From Albifimbria verrucaria (taxonomy: Eukaryota > Ascomycota > Sordariomycetes > Hypocreales > Stachybotryaceae), in NCBI GenBank assembly GCA_020081605.1, contig JAHREC010000009.1, positions 2,976,001 to 3,040,000 on the forward strand: 64,000 nucleotides of DNA, read 5' to 3'. The notes under the pieces were generated by a model. It was not told the DNA's origin. It was given only the letters and a program-made list of their open reading frames with translations, and ran no database searches. Shown here piece by piece: positions 23,215-33,416 of this stretch. Both the position numbers and the translations under genes were made by a program. The first letter of the stretch is position 1; each line of letters starts with the position of its first letter.

Positions 23215-24070
23215 TCATAGCTTGCATGTGATTGCCTGTGATAAGCAATGGTGATCCAGGAAACCTTGCTCGCACTGGGGATAGCCACATGTTGCAATAC
23301 AGCAAACTTCGCACCATCTCACCTGGTCGCCTAAAACTTCCTCAGTTGCATCACCGCAGACAGAGCACCATATTGGTCTCATCTGGGTCTTCTTCAGTAA
23401 CTTGGACGTCAGTTTCCGTGCACTTGCACTGCCTGAACCCATAACACAATTACACAGAAAGTCCATTAATGTTGACAGCAATACCGCTAACCTTGAACCC
23501 CTTTCCAAAAATGACAAAATCTGGAGCGGCACTCTCTGAATAGCATTGTCTTTGATGAGCAAAAGGTGCTCCGCAGCGTAGAGCAGTGATGGTCTCATCT
23601 ACAATCAGCGGAAGTTGGAGGCTCTTGCAGATTGTGGTCAATATCTGTAACATCTTTGGTGTACTAACTCTCCAAGGATATGTGCTTCCGATGATCTGGA
23701 TAACGAGTGCCTCACAGCCCTCACTTTTTGCTCGTTCTAGAGTAGTTCTTATATTGTCTTCGTCATCTGCCGCAACAATTACGACTGGAGGAGGGCCGCA
23801 TGCCATGGGGCTTGATTCTGCAAATGGACAAACGCTGGCCTAGTTCCCATGCCTGCATCCTACGACGTTAAACATGCACTGGCGAGGCAAGCATGCAGAA
23901 TTGCCTGTCGCCAACAGGGAGATGTTGAGATTGATGTTTACATTTATTACTAGTTTTATCGCCTGAGCGTCCGTAACCATGGCCACAAGCTCCCTTACAA
24001 ACGCGCCGCCACTGGAGCGGTACGCGGTTCTTTGATGGTGGACATTGGAGCGAGCGATGTGACAAGCCAT
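23215..24070 (-). pseudogene. PLP-dependent aminotransferase relic with a Cys-rich tail
   Basis: The central minus-strand segment contains ALVIQIIGSTYPWRVSTPK, then LPLIVDETITALRCGAPFAH and PDFVIFGKGFKVSGIAVNI. This is the class III aminotransferase pattern: Asp of VDE contacts the PLP ring and Lys of FGKGF would be the Schiff-base lysine. Upstream, GGAFVRELVAMVTDAQAIKL could be an earlier part. Downstream, in another frame, is a Cys-rich piece (WCSVCGDA, WCEVCCIATCGYPQCEQGF). At about 285 residues in pieces it is well below the usual 420-450, with several frame breaks. It is most likely a truncated or decayed gene, although sequence errors contribute. Whether the Cys-rich tail belongs to the same protein is uncertain. 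Confidence 0.55.
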
Positions 24071-24441
24071 TTACTTAGGAGCTTATAGGTCGGTCCTTAT
24101 CAAAGGCCCTGAGATCCGAAAAAACAAACAAAAAAGGGCGGCCGTTGCATTCGAATGTATGGGCTTCTTCTTATTTTTTCCTCTCTCATGTCATTTCATT
24201 TTGCTTTTTCATTTTGTTTTCCTTTGCTGAAAGTTGTTACTCTGGCTGTCTGGCTGGCTGGCTACCCAAGGTACTAAGGTAGGCGGTGGTGGTGGCATTG
24301 GTGCTCAACCCCGCCTCCAAGTTAGATGTCACCCAGGGTTGCCTCCTTGGACGTCTCTCGTCCTTGAACACACGCGCCTTGAACACACGCGGCGCACGCG
24401 CAAAGGAGACACTGTCGCATCCTCCTCTCCCGCGACGAGAG
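24071..24441. other. intergenic, likely promoter of the kinase gene
   Basis: This lies between divergent genes. It is T-rich at 24165-24235 (repeated CATTTTG/TTTTCATTTTG words), followed by a CTGG-rich tandem (TGGCTGGCTGGC) at about 24245-24262. No gene supported. Confidence 0.4.
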
Positions 24442-25925
24442 ATGCGGCCCTCAATCTCATGCAACATGCTCGGACGACTACCCTATTGGAGGTCCCTTGT
24501 GCCTAGTACAAGTAAATTCCAACGGCTGGCTGTATCAACTCACCACCCACCTGGGGCTTATCCACCTCATGAACACGCGCCTCTTGAGGACGCTGGCCAG
24601 GTTGAAAAGCTTGACAACTATCATCCCGGAGGCTACCATCCAGTCAACATTGGTGATGTATACTGGCGACGATACCGCATCCTACACAAGCTTGGCCATA
24701 CTAGCCAGTCAACCACTTGGCTAGCTCGCGACGAGAAGTGGCAAACACATGTCGCACTCCGAATTGGCATCTCTGACCATGAACACAAGGAAGCCTTGAT
24801 TTTGAGGAGTATTCACGCCTGCGCAGCCAGTGACAAAAGCACAAACGCATACCTCTTCTCCCAGTGCTGAACCATTTCCATATCAGAGGACCAAATGGAG
24901 AACACCCGTGCTTCGTCACCAAACTAGCAAGCTTCAGCCTTGCTGATGTCAGGCGGGCGACTCGTCGCCGGCCTTTATATATTCGTGTTTCGAGGTATCT
25001 TGCTGCTCAGCTTGCAACGACCGTGGCCTACTCCCACCAATCGGGGTACATACACAGCGGTCAGCGCCTCCCATCTTGCTCGGCCATTGATGCGTCTCTG
25101 ACAGCTAATAGATCTCCACACGGGAAATATTCTTCTCCGGCCGTTGGAGCTTAAATGCCTTTCAACGAAGGAATTTAGCGATGAATTTGACCTTCCAAAC
25201 CCCCAGCCTTTTGTACAGACTCGGGCGGGTCGATCGCTGCCCATACTTCCACAGCATGCTCCATCGAAGCTCTATCGTCCGGTTCAGCTGGGTAACCCAA
25301 AGAAGAAGATCCGTGTAGGTGATACTAGGCCCTTCATCACGGGGTTTGAAGCTGCTTTTGCCCTGAAAACGAGTCAAGATACGAGTCTTACCTGCCTCTT
25401 CGCAATCAGCCACCTGAAGTAAGATTCGAGCCAACAAAGCCCCTGTCGTATGCATCCGATATCTGGAGCCTAGCGTGTGTCATCTGGGAAATACTTGGCG
25501 TGAGGCCGTTGTTTGCCGCGGGTTTAGTGGAGCCAGATGATATCACTACCGACCAAATTGATGTGCTTGGGGCGCTGCCACATGAATGGTGGGAGGGGTG
25601 GCAAGCCAGGTCAGACCGGTTTCTCGAAAATGGGATACCGACAGGGGAAAGGAAAGTCTACACCTTATCTCAACGACTCCACAACACCATTCAGAAGCCA
25701 AGACAGCAGGTGGGCATGCGTGCAATGAGCGAGCAAGAGGTGGCCGCTCTGTCCGACATGCTAAGGGCTATGCTCATGTTCAAGCCTGAGGACCGCTTGA
25801 GTGCGGATCAAGTGCTACAATCGACCTGGATGCAGAAATGGGCAATACCAAACCCTGAGATGACACCAAACCGCCGTTTGTTCCCCTCCAGAAGCCCACA
25901 GGGTACGACGACAACCTCGCGGTGA
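24442..25925 (+). CDS. SRPK-like protein kinase with atypical catalytic motifs
   Basis: The start is MRPSISCNMLGRLPYW at 24442. The kinase domain begins YHPVNIGDVYWRRYRILHKL, glycine-loop region GHTSQSTTWLARD and VALRI. It continues FHIRGPNGEHPCFVT, then YSHQSGYIHS | DLHTGNILLR across an intron at 25060-25111: the catalytic loop reads HSDLHTGN rather than HGDLHTGN. The DFG position reads ITGFEAAF (25334-25357), lacking the expected Asp. Later PPEVRF, SYASDIWSLACVIWEILG and LSDMLRAMLMFKPEDRLSA complete the C-lobe. This organisation matches the fungus-expanded SRPK-like family. Frame slips near 24855 and at the T-run 25356-25359 are probable errors. Without the metal-binding Asp of DFG it may be a pseudokinase. 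Confidence 0.82.
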
Positions 25926-27012
25926 TGCATGACCAACAATGACTTGTCAGCCATCGCCCAGACCAGCCTCAAGGTTGTCTTCAAAGCGAACGCAGGTTGC
26001 TATTTGAGACCGCCAGCATTATTGCTCGGAATAGTTTACTGTCGTCCTTCAAGGTAATCGCAAATTTGCGTTGGGCACAATCAACGTTTGACATCGGAGC
26101 TCCACCCTACCAGCTAAAGTACGGGCCGGCCCGCACCTGGCCTTACCTGTCTAGATACTAACGCTAAAGCATGACGGATGTTCAGGGTCCTAGCTGTCAG
26201 GAGCGGTCCGCCACCGCCGACGTCCTGGCCGAGAAGCTCTCGCCTACCAAGCTGCTGGTGCAAGATATCTTACGCAGCGTACGGATCCACACAAAGGTGC
26301 CCGACCCGAGTCAGGGAGTTGTGGGCGCTACGAGGCTGTAAGATGTTGCATTAGTACTAGAAGGAAAATGCGGATAACAAATACCTGGTTGAGCAGGCAC
26401 ATCTAGCGTACGAGGGTTGTACACTACATTGTAACTATGGGATCTGGGGCAAAAATGTGTATAATAGAGCACTGCTACGAGTCGAATCAAGAGATCACCA
26501 TTTTCAGAGGCTTCCACTGATGGTTTCCACCTTTCCTGTCCCTGATGCTTAATCCTTGAGTGATATGAGCATATGAGCATGCGAGCATACGGACCAGCAG
26601 ATTCGGAACATACACGATGTAGTGAAGAGCTTGCACTGCAATCCTCGAAGCATTTTATTAGTACGGAGAACCAATACAATTGCGGCACCTGGATGCTTGC
26701 CTCACTCAGTCTCCAGGCTAAATCTCAGCATTAGGTACCGTGATTTGACAAAGAACTGATGCAGCCACAGGCAAGGCTGCAGCATTTTCAGCGCTGAACA
26801 CTCATTGGTCCGAGAACTGCGCTCTGCAAGGCAGAATGAGGAGTCGCCGACCATGTGATGTTGGCGATCGAATGCCTTGGACTTGACATGATGGTTATTC
26901 TGCCTGCGCTACTCCTGCCCCCGTTCCACCTCTTACAATTTCTTGTTGATAGCAAGCCAACAATTGTGAATGAGGGCCACAACGGCTGAGTGATTGGCTA
27001 TTTCTCGACACC
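25926..27012. other. intergenic region
   Basis: A short frame at 26171-26343 (MTDVQGPSCQERSATADVLA, 57 residues) could be a small gene or an exon remnant, but no family was recognised. The rest shows nothing supported. The promoter of the downstream NLR gene should lie at the right end. Confidence 0.35.
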
Positions 27013-29982
27013 ATGGACGAAGGCCAGCATCCCGTTCCCGATGACGACTCCTCACACGTCGCCAAGAGGCGCAAGACATCGCACGGCAATACCGGCGCTC
27101 TAAAACTGCTCGCATACGATCGATACACTATCGCCTGGATATGCGCATTGCATATAGAGATGGCTGCTGCTCGGGCTGTGCTAGACGAGATTCATCAGAA
27201 GCTGCCCGTCCTGCCAGGCGATAGTAACAACTACGTGATGGGCAGCATCCAGCAACATAACATTGTCATCGCTTGTCTTCCAGCAGCGCAGTATGGCACC
27301 AACAACGCGGCGAATGTCATGACAAACTTGAAACGGTCGTTCCCATCGATAGAATATGGTTTAATGGTTGGGATCGGTGGCGGCATACCTACCAAAGCTG
27401 ATATCCGTCTGGGAGACATTGTCATCGGAACAAGAGTAACCCAGCACGACATGGGCAAGAGTGTCGGAGACGGCCAACTCAAGCGGACAGGGGTTCCGAA
27501 ACTGCCTGCTCCTTCCTCAGCACAGCCGTATCCAGTCTGCGGTCAACTCACGAGCTGGAGCCCAGCCGGGCCTCGTCAATATTGCGGGCGAAATTCGCCC
27601 AGCATCCTGAATACAGGCGTCCCAGTGTGCCAGACCGCCTCTTCAAGGTCACATACCCGCACAGGAATGAGCTTTATGATTGCGAAGAGTGCGACAGTGA
27701 GCAGCTCGTTCATCGAGATCCGCGAAGCTCTCACGACTCAGTTATACATTATGGCGGGATTGCCTCTGGTAACCAAGTTATGCGGTACAGCTCCGATAGA
27801 GACGATATTGCTCGAGAGCTAGACGTGCTATGCTTCGAGATGGAAGCCGCTGGCTTAATGGATATACTAGCCTGCCTCTCCATTCGTGGCATCTGCGACT
27901 ACTCTGATTCCCACAAGAGCAAAGAATGGCAACGATATGCTGCTTCTGCCGCAGCAGCGTATACAAAGAGCTGCTGGAACATATTCCTCCAAATGAGTCG
28001 CAAGTCCCAGGGACACCATTTCCCAATGCTCGTGAGTCATTATCCTCCTAGCTCACCATTGCCCGGCCTTCTGACATGTAAAGTAGCATACCCGACCCAA
28101 TTACTCCGGAGATATCTGCTGAATAGCCTTAAATTTGATCAACTCAACGCCCGTCGCGACAACATCGAGGCTGGACATGGGAAGACCTGTAAGTGGCTCA
28201 TCGGCCATGCCAGCTACCAAAGATGGCTAGATCTTCGTCGACCACCAAGAGATGGGGATTCCTATGGCTTAATGGCAAAGCCGGGTCTGGTAAATCTGCA
28301 ATTATGCGATTCCTCTGCAGAAGAATGGAGAATGCCCACAGAGACAGTCTTGTCATTAGCTTCTTCTTCAAGGCGCGCGGCGAGCTTATTGAGAAATCAC
28401 TCACAGGACTTTACAGAACACTGCTCTTCCAACTGCTTAACGCCTATCCCGACCTTCAAAGGGTGCTGGACAAGCGTGACATCAGATCTCCTAGCGAGAA
28501 TGGCTGGTCCCTCTATGCACTCAAGGATCTATTCTCCGATGCGATTCTGGGGCTCGGTCAACGCCCACTGGTTTGCTTAGTGGACGCCCTTGATGAGTGT
28601 GACGAGCAGCAAATTCTGGATATGGTCCAGCACTTCGAAGATATTGCAAAACAATCGGAAGAAAACAACATCAACTTTCGGGTGTGCTTCTCTAGCCGTC
28701 CTTACCCTTATATATCCGTGAAGCGAGCTGTCAGACTTACCCTTGAGGACCAGAAGGGCCATTCCGATAACCTTGCATTTTTCGTTCGAAGCCACCTCCC
28801 CATTGACAATCCTGAGCTTGCCAGCGAGATCCAGTCCGAAATCGTTCAAAAGGCTGGCGGAATCTTCCTCTGGGCTGTGCTAGTTGTTTCCCTCATGAAC
28901 AAGGAGAACCATCTGGGCTCATTGGATCTGAAGAAAAGGCTGTCAGAGGTACCTAAAGGGCTAAACGAGCTGTACCGCGAAATGTTGAAACGTGATGATG
29001 AGCACATGGGTTATTTCCGACTCGGAATTCTTTGGACCTTGTTTGCCGCACGGCCGCTAGAACCGAAAGAATACTACCACGCCATGTGGATCAGTTTGCT
29101 ATCTGAAGGTCTCGTGGATGAGAAGGTCCCCCAGTGACATTGCCTGAGAGCAATGAGGTGATTAACAAATTCGTGATCACTTCTTCCAAAGGACTTATCG
29201 AGGTTACAAAGTCTAGATACCCTACTGTACAGTTCATTCATGAATCAGTTCGAGACTTCCTTCTCAAAGACAACGGCATACAGGAGTTATGGCCCGAGTT
29301 CAATAGGGATTGGGATAGCCACAGCCATGACAGGCTTAGGAAGCACTGTGAAGCATACATCAAGCACCACTCGGTCCAAGGTCTCATACGTGGAGCTATA
29401 GAGCGCCAGAATGCGGTTACCTACGATCCGCGGAATTTCCTTATCGACAGGGATATCCGAGAGCAGGTCCCTTCTTCTCCTACGCCATGACAAGCATGCT
29501 CTATCACTCTGGTCGTGTGGCAAGGGTGACACGTAGACGCATGTCCCAGTCTCAATTTCCTGTGCTCGACTGTAGTAGGCTAGGTCCTGAGTACCAATTG
29601 AAGCTTTACGAACAAGAGAGCGATTACTCCTTTAGGGGTGGCAATCCGGGCTTGATTTGTGCGCACGCAGGTCAAAATACTGCAAGGCTCATCTACGTTC
29701 GAGACGTGAAACTATTCCACTGGTGGCACGCAGGAATGAGAGTGGACAGGCATTTCTCAACATTGCCCATAATAGCTTGGAAACCTCATTTCGGGTTCGC
29801 CGCTTTTCCAGGCGAGGTAAGGACCAGCGGTATCGACCCTCCGTATCTTGAGAATTACACACCTGTAGCCAATTATATGTATCATATGGATATTTTTAAC
29901 GGTCAAAAGTCTGTGGGGCATGTGTTTGGCTGCTTCACCAACTCAGGGTCTGGCCCAAAAAGCTTCCAGCGCATCTCATAAT
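27013..29982 (+). CDS. NLR-like protein: nucleoside-phosphorylase-like domain plus NACHT
   Basis: Fungal NLRs are candidate non-self and damage sensors. The start is MDEGQHPVPDDDSSHVAKRR, then the PNP_UDP-type domain: YTIAWICALHIEMAAARAVL, YGLMVGIGGGIPTKADIRLG, and after a frame slip FKVTYPHRNELYDCEECDSE, FEMEAAGLMD and IRGICDYSDSHK. A linker (LLNSLKFDQLNARRDNIEAG, KTCKWL) leads to NACHT: Walker A GFLWLNGKAGSGKSAIM near 28270, Walker B PLVCLVDALDECD near 28570 and the FRVCFSSRPYPY segment. The post-NACHT block (VQFIHESVRDFLL) follows in another frame, then a region to about 29982 without clear repeats. At least four one-base slips (about 27500, 27965, 28230, 29130) interrupt it; an intron lies at about 28030-28086. 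Full length is about 950 residues. Confidence 0.85.
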
Positions 29983-30750
29983 GGCAAGGCTCCTCCTGGG
30001 CCGGCTGTCTTCATAACACACACGAGCCCTCAGCTCCTGCTATTCTGCAACGAACGTGAAGACAGTCATAAAAGTTCGTTTCAAGGCCGGAACTGTGCTT
30101 CTGAAGAAATTAGGGCAAATCTGATGCCCTCGATGTATTTCTTTTGGCGACAGTGAAGGCTGTGCGCTCGTGGCTCGGGCGTTAGCCATGACGGTCAGTC
30201 AACAAACATGTCTTCTCTCGGCTTCGGCTTGTTGAAGATGAAGAACCGAGCCTCAAAATGGGCGATTGGGTATAAAGAGATATAAAAAGAACGACTGCCC
30301 CTGGCTCAGATAGCTCCTAGATAGTCTACTGTCAGGTCATTCTACCCCTCCACACAACGCAGCTGGTCTTAGGAGACCGTCACATGCCTTCCGTTACTTT
30401 CATTCATGGTACACTCGCTGTAATATGCTATCTGTTGCTCTTATTTGACAGCCTGTTTTATCCAATACTGCAGTGGCTGCAACGAGCTCAATGCTGTGGT
30501 CTCACATACCGTCATTTAATCCAGGTAAAGTTGCACGAAGAATGTAGGACAGGAACAAATACATCCTGCAGTACTAGTGAGCAAGTTCGTGGCTTGGGCG
30601 AGGCATCCAATAGTGTCCCATTTCGCCAATATGTGCATCGTCGCATTCAATTTGAGACCAACCATCAGCCAACATGACGTGGATAGGTGTGATGTCAAGA
30701 TGAGACACCCCGTCATATTCAGCTCTAGGTGACTGACGCGTCATTCAAGA
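29983..30750. other. intergenic, upstream of the synthetase-like gene
   Basis: A frame at 30384-30677 starts MPSVTFIHGTLAVICYLLLL with a hydrophobic stretch but has no family resemblance and no clear coding support. The interval presumably carries the promoter of the next gene. Confidence 0.35.
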
Positions 30751-32466
30751 ATGCCGCGATTAATTTATGTATATGTGCAGCGGCAAAGCATGCCTGCCGA
30801 GGAGAGCCAGGAAAGATTGAGGAGAGCCAAAGATCTCCCCATTCCTCGACAAGGCCATAGTGCTGGATTGGAGAAACTGCATACAACAGATATACACTAT
30901 TTCTGGATTGAATACTTGCAAATCAATATGCAGAGTCACCTTGACGAGGTGCGAACTTTGAATCGCGCCGAGGCCGCTCGAAAGCTCGCCGGGCTACTCC
31001 TCCCGCTGTCAATATCGACCAGCCACGGGAGGACTTCCTTGGAGCTGTCAGAAGCTGCAAATCTGCCAGCTACCAGATGCAAGGACATTCTATCGGCAAT
31101 AAGGGCCCTGGTTCCCACTCTGACGCCGGAAAATCCTATTTTCGCGACGTTTCATGACGAACAGGTGCACGATCCTTTGGGAGGCGCCTCTTATGCCTTC
31201 CGAGATGGCATGATCGAGCCGATCATACTCGCTCTCATAAATGACGAGATAAACACCACTGACAGCGGCTCGGATCGTTCGAATGAAGTGGACCGAGACG
31301 GGACGGATAGGGGTTCTAGTCCTTCACGGCTTATGACTCGTCCTGTGGTCATCCACGCCGGAGCACAGCCAAACAACTCGCCCCATGCTGGCACCCTTGT
31401 TGTCTTTTGCTACGCCTTCTTGGTTGCTCGAGGGATTCGAGACCGGATGCAAGCCGAGGCAGGCAAGACTGGTCGCGAATCAACGCTGCCCGACGTTTCA
31501 GTCAAAATCACCTTTGTTGACACAGCGCCAGTAGAAAGCCAGGGATGCCAGGTTGAAGGGATACACTATCAGCGATCATATAGAGACTTCCCAGGAGCGC
31601 TAGGCACTTATATGGACGACTACAAAGAAGTGATTTACTTCCTGTCTATCTGGTCAGATATACCATATACGATTGCATTCCAGTCGGACTTTTTCTCTCA
31701 GCACTCTGTTCCCAAGCTCGTTCAATATGTTATATCCCATCGCGACGTGCTAGGACCCCAGCTTTCGCCCAAGTATGGCTCTCTGGCTCTGCGTGCCGCA
31801 TGCCCCGTGAAAGGGTGTGGCCTGGCCGAGAAGCATGGCCGCCTTAACTTGTATAATGATGTGGATAATACGGTGACCTTTCATTGCCCAGAGCATGGCC
31901 CACATACCATCAGTATATTGGAACCGGCAGAAGTAGCATGTTTAGAAGCAAATGCACCGACGCGCAACCTGATCCGCAGCATGAGCCATCTTCTTGACAA
32001 CAGCACCCACCATGTGCGCATTACAGGGGCCGATTACGCTGGCATGTACCAAGAGGTGTTTCTATATCGCCCTCTGGCAGCATGGTCAGCAGCTACTGGC
32101 CTTGCCGCTGGTCGGACGCCTCACATTCTGTATGCGCCTCTTATTGTGGATTGGAGCGGTGCAAAGCTATCCAAGTCGTTGTATGTCCGCGAGGACGGAT
32201 ACGAGGCCATGAAGCTCCTGGGCACTGATGGGCTATGTAGCTATACCCAACTGAAGGCTCAATTCGGCGGCAATGGTGCGGAAGGATTGCGGAGGGTGTG
32301 GGATATGATGCGAGGGTGGCTGGCGGACCCAAGAAAGCTGTTCCGGTCATTCTCGGTTGACTATTTACAGAGGGTCATTTTGGAGGAGAATCAGATTGGC
32401 CAGCGCAGCATGATGAGATCACAGGAAAACAATCCAGTCCCCAGAGCAAGATTCGAGGTGCAATAA
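30751..32466 (+). CDS. Class I aminoacyl-tRNA synthetase-like (HUP-fold) protein
   Basis: This is a single intact 571-codon frame from ATG 30751; a second ATG at 30790 (MPAEESQERLRRA) is an alternative start. Residues 198-230 read RPVVIHAGAQPNNSPHAGTL with a HIGH-like signature (H212-A-G). Residues 467-476 read WSGAKLSKSL, a KMSKS-like signature. Between them are C351-x4-C356 and C379-x2-H382 (ACPVKGCG, FHCPEHG), a likely zinc site, and RITGADYAGMYQEVFLYRPL near 423-442. The arrangement recalls archaeal-type class I lysyl-tRNA synthetase, but the first 150 residues do not and the relationship is uncertain. Conserved catalytic signatures predict ATP binding and substrate adenylation. It is not one of the normal housekeeping synthetases I can recognise. 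No introns, no frame breaks. Confidence 0.72.
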   Translation: MPRLIYVYVQRQSMPAEESQERLRRAKDLPIPRQGHSAGLEKLHTTDIHYFWIEYLQINMQSHLDEVRTLNRAEAARKLAGLLLPLSISTSHGRTSLELSEAANLPATRCKDILSAIRALVPTLTPENPIFATFHDEQVHDPLGGASYAFRDGMIEPIILALINDEINTTDSGSDRSNEVDRDGTDRGSSPSRLMTRPVVIHAGAQPNNSPHAGTLVVFCYAFLVARGIRDRMQAEAGKTGRESTLPDVSVKITFVDTAPVESQGCQVEGIHYQRSYRDFPGALGTYMDDYKEVIYFLSIWSDIPYTIAFQSDFFSQHSVPKLVQYVISHRDVLGPQLSPKYGSLALRAACPVKGCGLAEKHGRLNLYNDVDNTVTFHCPEHGPHTISILEPAEVACLEANAPTRNLIRSMSHLLDNSTHHVRITGADYAGMYQEVFLYRPLAAWSAATGLAAGRTPHILYAPLIVDWSGAKLSKSLYVREDGYEAMKLLGTDGLCSYTQLKAQFGGNGAEGLRRVWDMMRGWLADPRKLFRSFSVDYLQRVILEENQIGQRSMMRSQENNPVPRARFEVQ

Positions 32467-32713
32467 GGCTCCCATTAGATACAAGGGCGATAGTTAGTCA
32501 GGGAACATCATAAGTGATTCATTTGAATGGAGGAATAAATGAATGTATGGGATTGACCGTATTTGAAGTTTGCCTTTGTCTCGGTATCACGTGACCCAAA
32601 CGCGTACCAGTTGCTACACAGGAGAGTCAGAACAACGCGAGTGAAGAGACGCGTTGCAAGCTCACCTCACCACATCAGTCATTCACCTCATTATTGGGGT
32701 TTGTTCTATAAAA

Positions 32714-33416
32714 ATGGCGCCTTCACGCTCTGCAAGACCCCTGAGGCAGACAACGTTGGCGGGCTCCTTCGTCCAAGGACCCCAGCATCAAAAACCCACG
32801 TACCCACATCGCATCGTGAGCAGCGAGTATCCAAGCAACCCCGTCCAACCAAGAGCAAGGCCACTGCCAAGTCAGACAGGATCTTAACGGATGTGCTGCT
32901 CGCTATCAAGCCGGTCCATCTGGCGAACATCATAACTCAGCAGAAGAACCACGAGTATCGCAAGTACCGACTGAAAGATGGCGTGACGCGATTGTGGTTG
33001 TACGAGACAAGAGAAGGTGGTGCGGGTCGGTCCTCCATTACGTATGCCTCTTCTCTGCTTTCAATTGCTCTGTTTTGCCTAGAGCTTTGCTCTCTGCTTT
33101 CTCCCGCATTTCTCTATTCTGCTCATCTTTGCGCTATACTGACTCGTTCTTGCGTATTAGGCACATCGCTGTCATCCCATCGTCAATACGACGCACGCCT
33201 GGCTCAGTGCCAACAGAGCCGTTCGGGATAGGCAATGAAGACTTCAACGCTGGTCTAAAGCAATCCAAATATGGGTATCCTCTACTGGAGCTCTACGAAT
33301 TGCTCCAACCAGTGACACTAGCGGAGGCCAAGAGTCGGTGGGGAATGGGTGGAGCACCGATGGGCTGGAGGTATCTAGGAGCAGATCTGTGGGAAGACCG
33401 TTGGGAAGCGATGTAA
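32714..33416 (+). CDS. Small protein with PUA/ASCH-like domain
   Basis: ATG at 32714 opens MAPSRSARPLRQTTLAGSFV; after a one-base slip near 32785 the frame continues through a basic, Lys/Arg/Ser-rich linker. The conserved part is ILTDVLLAIKPVHLANIITQ then YRKYRL and RLWLYETRE. This is the pattern of ASCH/PUA-like folds, in which a K-P-x-x-x-x-I opening strand and a W-x-Y-E-T segment are typical. An intron at about 33041-33161 (donor GTATGC, acceptor ttag) joins RSSIT to HIAVIPSSIRR, and the C-terminus reads SKYGYPLLELYELLQPVTLA to WEDRWEAM. The protein is about 190 residues. ASCH-like domains are thought to bind RNA or modified nucleotides. It lies 250 bases after the synthetase-like gene on the same strand. 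Confidence 0.6.

Noticed and set aside
27013..29982. Interpretation of the NLR gene as a pseudogene because of its four or more frame changes.
   Set aside because: The changes are single-base and match the error pattern seen in essential genes in this window. No in-frame nonsense codon independent of a slip was found, so it was kept as a gene.
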